Below are positions 60,510-64,000 of a stretch of 64,000 bases of DNA, one piece after another (position 1 is the first letter of the stretch; each line of letters begins with the position of its first letter). Origin of the DNA: an uncultured Isosphaeraceae bacterium (GTDB taxonomy: Bacteria > Planctomycetota > Planctomycetia > Isosphaerales > Isosphaeraceae); contig CAMFLR010000006.1 in the NCBI GenBank assembly GCA_945957605.1, positions 431,834 to 495,833 on the forward strand. The letters run 5' to 3'. The translations under genes were made by a program, and so were the position numbers. The notes below the pieces were generated by a model. The model ran no database searches. It was not told the origin of the DNA and saw only the letters and a program-made list of their open reading frames with translations.

Positions 60510-62759
60510 TCAGCGAATTGTCAGCCAATCGTTGCTGCCGATCAGGCCGGATACGTCGAGGCTCCATTTCCAGGCGGAAAAGTTCGTTGCTCGGTTGAGC
60601 CGGACCTTGGCCGGGAACAGCAGCGTAACGGCCTGCGGCATGTCGAGGACGCGCGCAATCGCAGGATACGCCGGCCCTTCGAGCACCGATTCGGGAAGTC
60701 CGTGGAATTCGACGAGACCACGCGTCGGTTCCGACATCACCAGAGCCCAGAGCAGCCAGGTCGTCGCCTCGCCCGCCGCGCCAAATTGCAACGTTTCGGG
60801 CGAAATGCGACGGCTCTCGGGCAATAGCAACAAATCTTTCGCTGCCGCAATGGCACGGGTGACATCCCAGGCCCGCTGGCCGTCGAGCGATTGTCCGAGC
60901 AACAGGTAGCGGCGTCTCGTGTGCTTGTCGCGCTCGACCGGCCAGGCCGTCGGCCCGACTCCGCGCGGCAAAAGCAGAAGCACGCGCATTCCCTCGAGCG
61001 CACGCTGATGAACCGCCAACCACTCAGGCGTACCGTCGCCGACTGATATTGGCGTTTTCTTCGCCGGGTCGAGGATGCTCGCCCAGGTTGAGGTCCAGCT
61101 TGCCGGGTCAATCACCTCGACGCGAGTGCCCTTCACTTCGGCGTCCTTCGCGCTTCGTTCGATTGACCAGAACGAGAGCGGAACACCCTCTTGCGAGATG
61201 AAATCGAACCGACGAATCAGGAACGGTCCACGAACGATTTCCGGTCCACGTTTCACCTGCGTCGGTCCTACGACATCGATGGTCGGCCAGCCGTTGAACA
61301 CCTGGCTTGAGAGCGAGTTCCGTGCACCGTCTGACCAGTAGGCGAAGTTGGCGGCTGACTGGGGCGGATTAACTCTCACGGGCTGAATAAACGACTCGTG
61401 AATGAACGCGTTGCGGCAATCCGCGGGAGGCAGATTCTCCTTGAGCACGATCAACTGGTCATGCGGAACGTGGCGATCGGGCTCGGTGACGGGTCGATCG
61501 ATCCGCGCCAGCCATTTGTCCATGAACGCGAACGAAGGGTGACGCAACTCGGGGGTATCAGCGTGTCCGCCCTTGCCGATCACGAGCCCAAGCTTGTCTT
61601 TCGCACCATACCACTCATAAACACGCTCGAGCTGGGAATAGACGCGACGCACACCATCTTCAGGAAAGATCGGATCCTTATCCGTGTTCTCCACGAGCAG
61701 AGCTTTCGGCGCCACCAACGCAGCAATCGTGTCAAAATCCCAGCGTTCGGTGTTGAAGTGGAACATGCAATCGCAATGTCCCTCGATCACACCGTCGTTC
61801 ACGTGATTTTGGAGGTCGGTAATTCCCGCAACGGGAATGACGGTCGAAACACGATCGTCAATCGCGCCGACCCACCATGACGTCGCGCCGCCGCCTGAGC
61901 GGCCGGTGACGCCGATTCGCTCCTGATCGACGTCGAGACGCGAGCAAAGGTAATCAATCGCGCGGGTCGCGTTGAGCGCTTCGATTCCGGCCGGCGTGTA
62001 GCCGAGCGACGCCCACCACCACATGCCGAATCGATTCGTTCCGTGGTGTAGGCCGGGCAATTCGCCGAGTTGAAGCGTGTCGATCACCAGGCAAATGTAG
62101 CCGTTTGCAGCATACCAGGCGGCATGATGTTGATAATGCGCCTTGCAACCTTCGACGATGCCGTCGGTCTCGTTCTTCGAGTGACCGCAAACGTAAAGTA
62201 TGGTGGGGAGACGCGGCGGACCGGCAATCCCACCGCCTGCCTTTTTGCCAAGCGGGCTCTTTGCGGAGTCTTTGGGACGATAGAGATTCCCCGTGACGTA
62301 AAGTCCCGGGGCCGAGCGATAGATCAGCTTTTCGATCACGAAATCCGGCCGTTCTACCTTGCCGACGATCTGCACTTTGAAGGAGTCCGGAAGGGTCAGA
62401 CCTCCGTTCATTCCTCCAAACGGTGTGGCGAAGTTCATCCCAATTTCGAGTGGCAAGTTCGCAACGAGATTTCCGTGGATCGAGTCGTTGGGCGACACGA
62501 CCAGAAATCGCTTGCGTTCCTGGTGCTGGTAGCTGAATCTGCGAAGCCCGAGCATTGCCACGAGCTTGTCTTGCAACTCGGCTCGGCGCGCTTTCCATTC
62601 CTGCGCCGACGTAATTCCTGCGAGCGGCTTCGACGAAATTCGCGACACCTCGGCTTTGAAATAATCAGGCAACGGCGGCGGATCGGCCGCGCGTGTTGCA
62701 AATGGCGAGATCGCGTTTAGCAGTAACGATCCGATCACAATGAGGAGGCAACGGCGCAT
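60510..62759 (-). CDS. Secreted alpha/beta hydrolase (acetyl xylan esterase-like)
   Basis: 749 residues from the ATG of MRRCLLIVIGS, with GGAG upstream; the signal peptide ends near TRAADPP. The core is an alpha/beta hydrolase with strand ILYVCGHSKNE, an EALNATRAIDYLCSR helix, nucleophile Ser288 in GVTGRSGGG, an acid in NTDKDPIFP and His in GKGGHADTPE. The C-terminal 300 residues form a second domain without recognised catalytic motif. Planctomycetes encode many such secreted esterases of the CE7/CE15-like group that act on plant or algal polysaccharides; substrate here is unknown. Convergent to adk with 7 bp between. Confidence 0.82.
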   Translation of the reverse strand: MRRCLLIVIGSLLLNAISPFATRAADPPPLPDYFKAEVSRISSKPLAGITSAQEWKARRAELQDKLVAMLGLRRFSYQHQERKRFLVVSPNDSIHGNLVANLPLEIGMNFATPFGGMNGGLTLPDSFKVQIVGKVERPDFVIEKLIYRSAPGLYVTGNLYRPKDSAKSPLGKKAGGGIAGPPRLPTILYVCGHSKNETDGIVEGCKAHYQHHAAWYAANGYICLVIDTLQLGELPGLHHGTNRFGMWWWASLGYTPAGIEALNATRAIDYLCSRLDVDQERIGVTGRSGGGATSWWVGAIDDRVSTVIPVAGITDLQNHVNDGVIEGHCDCMFHFNTERWDFDTIAALVAPKALLVENTDKDPIFPEDGVRRVYSQLERVYEWYGAKDKLGLVIGKGGHADTPELRHPSFAFMDKWLARIDRPVTEPDRHVPHDQLIVLKENLPPADCRNAFIHESFIQPVRVNPPQSAANFAYWSDGARNSLSSQVFNGWPTIDVVGPTQVKRGPEIVRGPFLIRRFDFISQEGVPLSFWSIERSAKDAEVKGTRVEVIDPASWTSTWASILDPAKKTPISVGDGTPEWLAVHQRALEGMRVLLLLPRGVGPTAWPVERDKHTRRRYLLLGQSLDGQRAWDVTRAIAAAKDLLLLPESRRISPETLQFGAAGEATTWLLWALVMSEPTRGLVEFHGLPESVLEGPAYPAIARVLDMPQAVTLLFPAKVRLNRATNFSAWKWSLDVSGLIGSNDWLTIR

Positions 62760-62921
62760 CGTTCGATTCTCCATGCGGGATGAGATGCTTCATGAAACCC
62801 GCGCGGAGGCATCGATGCAAGCGCCTCATGTCTGGTTTCTCACCCAAAAACCGGCGACACGGCCGATGAAATGCCATACGATATTTGTGGGTCAAAGTTA
62901 TGTTCCCGTTGGAGAGCGGTG

Positions 62922-63809
62922 ATGTCGCGATTCGCACTCTGTGCCATGATCTTGAGCGCGCTCGTCGCCGCACCCGCGTGTTCTCCTTCAAAGAATTCCC
63001 AATCGCCTCAGTCTGAGAGCAAAGACGCGAAGCCAGCCGCCGCCGTTGCCGATGTGAATCAATTCAAAATCGAAATCACATACCATGATTTGAATGAAAG
63101 TGAATCCATTACATCAACGCTTGTGTTTCGCCAGGACCGCGTGTTCGAGATCGTCAAAGGTTCGACTGAATTCACGATCATCGACCTTGCTGATGGCAAG
63201 GTTCATCTTGTCGGCGTTCAAAAGAATGCGAATTGCGAGCTGACACAAGCCCAGGTTGACGCAGGTTACGACAAATACATCAACGAACGCCGTCGCGATG
63301 CGGCCGAGCTTCTGGCGAAGGGAAATACGAACGAACAGGCCTCGGCGAAGTCAGAGATGCTCTATCTGTCGCCAGCGCTCAAGCAAGAGCCGAACGATGC
63401 GCCGCCCGCGCGCGTTCGCATGCGGAGCGAAGGGGTCGACGTGAGCTTCACTGGTAACGCCGACGCCACGCGACTCGAACGTGTGTATCGTTCATTGGTG
63501 ACGTTGCTCAAGCTTCCCGCAAGTCGCGATGGCGAATGGATTTCGCCGCAAGCGCACCTTGATGCGTTCAAGGTGATGAAGGAGAAGTACAGCCTGATCC
63601 CAACGGAGCTTGTTTTCCTCTTCAAGTTCCGCGAAGGGCCGGCGAAGTATCGCTGGACTTATAAGCTCACCCCGAATTTGACCGACCGCGAACTTGAAGC
63701 AGTAAGACGAGTCGAAGCGTTTCTGGCCTCGACGAAAACAGTCCCCCATCAGCGCTACGAGCGAATCATTCTGAATCAGAAGCGCCCAGTCGCTCCGGCC
63801 ACCAAGTAA
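62922..63809 (+). CDS. Lipoprotein of unknown function
   Basis: 295 residues from the ATG of MSRFALCAMIL, with GGAG upstream. Lipobox ALVAAPAC (cysteine near residue 19) followed by a Ser/Lys-rich linker to about residue 45. The rest alternates beta strands (FKIEITYHDLNESES, ITSTLVFRQDRVFEIV) with a helical middle and ends in a helix; no domain recognised. Exported and membrane-anchored. Divergent from the esterase gene. Confidence 0.7.
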   Translation: MSRFALCAMILSALVAAPACSPSKNSQSPQSESKDAKPAAAVADVNQFKIEITYHDLNESESITSTLVFRQDRVFEIVKGSTEFTIIDLADGKVHLVGVQKNANCELTQAQVDAGYDKYINERRRDAAELLAKGNTNEQASAKSEMLYLSPALKQEPNDAPPARVRMRSEGVDVSFTGNADATRLERVYRSLVTLLKLPASRDGEWISPQAHLDAFKVMKEKYSLIPTELVFLFKFREGPAKYRWTYKLTPNLTDRELEAVRRVEAFLASTKTVPHQRYERIILNQKRPVAPATK

Positions 63810-63819
63810 ATTGGTTTAG

Positions 63820-63884
63820 GCTCATGCAGGAATTCAGGGTGGTGAGCGGTATTCTTGCCTATGTCGGCCTTTTCTGGGTGCCAC
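63820..63884 (+). repeat. Dispersed repeat, copy 2
   Basis: Same block order as 46593-46656 (GCTCATGCAGGAATTCAGGGT.GTGAGCG then GGCCTTTTCTGGGTGCC), directly joined to the palindrome that follows. Confidence 0.65.
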
Positions 63885-63940
63885 TGGTGGTACGCCACCA
63901 GTGTGTTTGACGTCACTTAGGGCACACTGGTGGCGTACCC
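63876..63940. repeat. Nested palindromic repeat, CCACTGG/CCACCAGTG type
   Basis: Arms GGTACGCCACCAGTGTG (63889-63905) and CACACTGGTGGCGTACC (63923-63939) are perfect 17-bp inverted copies; within the left arm CACTGGTG/CACCAGTG also pairs. The left part GGGTGCCACTGG matches the element at 5052. Confidence 0.8.
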
Positions 63941-64000
63941 AATATTGTCCGGGATTCCTGTTTCGGAGAAGGCATTGTCGGATCGTCCGTCCACAAACGC

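Overview
The window is about 64 kb of high-GC bacterial chromosome, almost certainly from a planctomycete (Planctomycetota). The strongest markers are the PSCyt1/DUF1549/DUF1553 protein followed by a DUF1501 protein, a secreted DUF1080 protein, an FG-GAP/ASPIC lipoprotein next to a TPR lipoprotein, three PEP-CTERM proteins, Hanks-type Ser/Thr kinases and the HpnC-HpnD-HpnE squalene genes. Family or genus cannot be fixed from the sequence alone. No rRNA, tRNA, CRISPR array, insertion sequence or integrase was found.

Layout. 0-5 kb: an octaheme HAO-like cytochrome c with the start of a membrane protein (cut by the window edge), then a tandem pair of secreted paralogues and a small membrane protein. 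5-11.4 kb: flavin reductase, a soluble kinase, an XPB-type helicase, a small protein and a large helicase-associated-domain protein. 11.5-18.3 kb: secreted DUF4874/DUF4832 protein, a thioredoxin-trypsin fusion, an R2K-type ATP-grasp enzyme preceded by a possible 18-codon peptide, a zinc-ribbon membrane protein and a DUF1080 protein. 18.5-21.7 kb: hpnCDE, overlapping by ATGA/GTGA and making squalene or its C30 relatives. 21.7-28.6 kb (minus strand): FG-GAP/ASPIC lipoprotein, TPR lipoprotein and two ABC-2 permeases in one apparent operon.

29-35 kb: a large secreted protein, a peroxiredoxin-Ser/Thr-kinase fusion, and a HAD phosphatase/glycosyltransferase pair. 35-37.2 kb: an AT-rich, atypical two-gene islet (degenerate Nudix-like protein plus a two-TM protein of unknown function). 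37.5-45.2 kb: gpsA, a DUF1802-rhomboid fusion, a PHP phosphoesterase, a methyltransferase, the two molybdenum storage protein subunits, and convergent to them a protein that looks like an ECF-transporter T component fused to an S-like component. 45.6-49.3 kb: three 250-residue PEP-CTERM paralogues, each with its own terminator and each preceded at almost the same distance by a similar hairpin leader. 49.4-64 kb: fatty acid hydroxylase, small KGG protein, the PSCyt1/DUF1549/DUF1553-DUF1501-SGNH hydrolase run, an SDR plus flavoprotein disulfide reductase pair, an adenylate kinase, a secreted alpha/beta hydrolase and a lipoprotein.

Several intergenic regions carry copies of long nested palindromic repeats whose internal hairpins differ between copies by paired changes. 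The observations most worth follow-up are the peroxiredoxin-kinase fusion, the hairpin leaders of the PEP-CTERM genes, the AT-rich Nudix-like/membrane cassette, the Mo-storage genes beside the ECF-like T-S fusion, and the palindromic repeat family. All coordinates of starts are reading-frame judgements; function calls rest on recognised motifs and remembered families, not on database searches.
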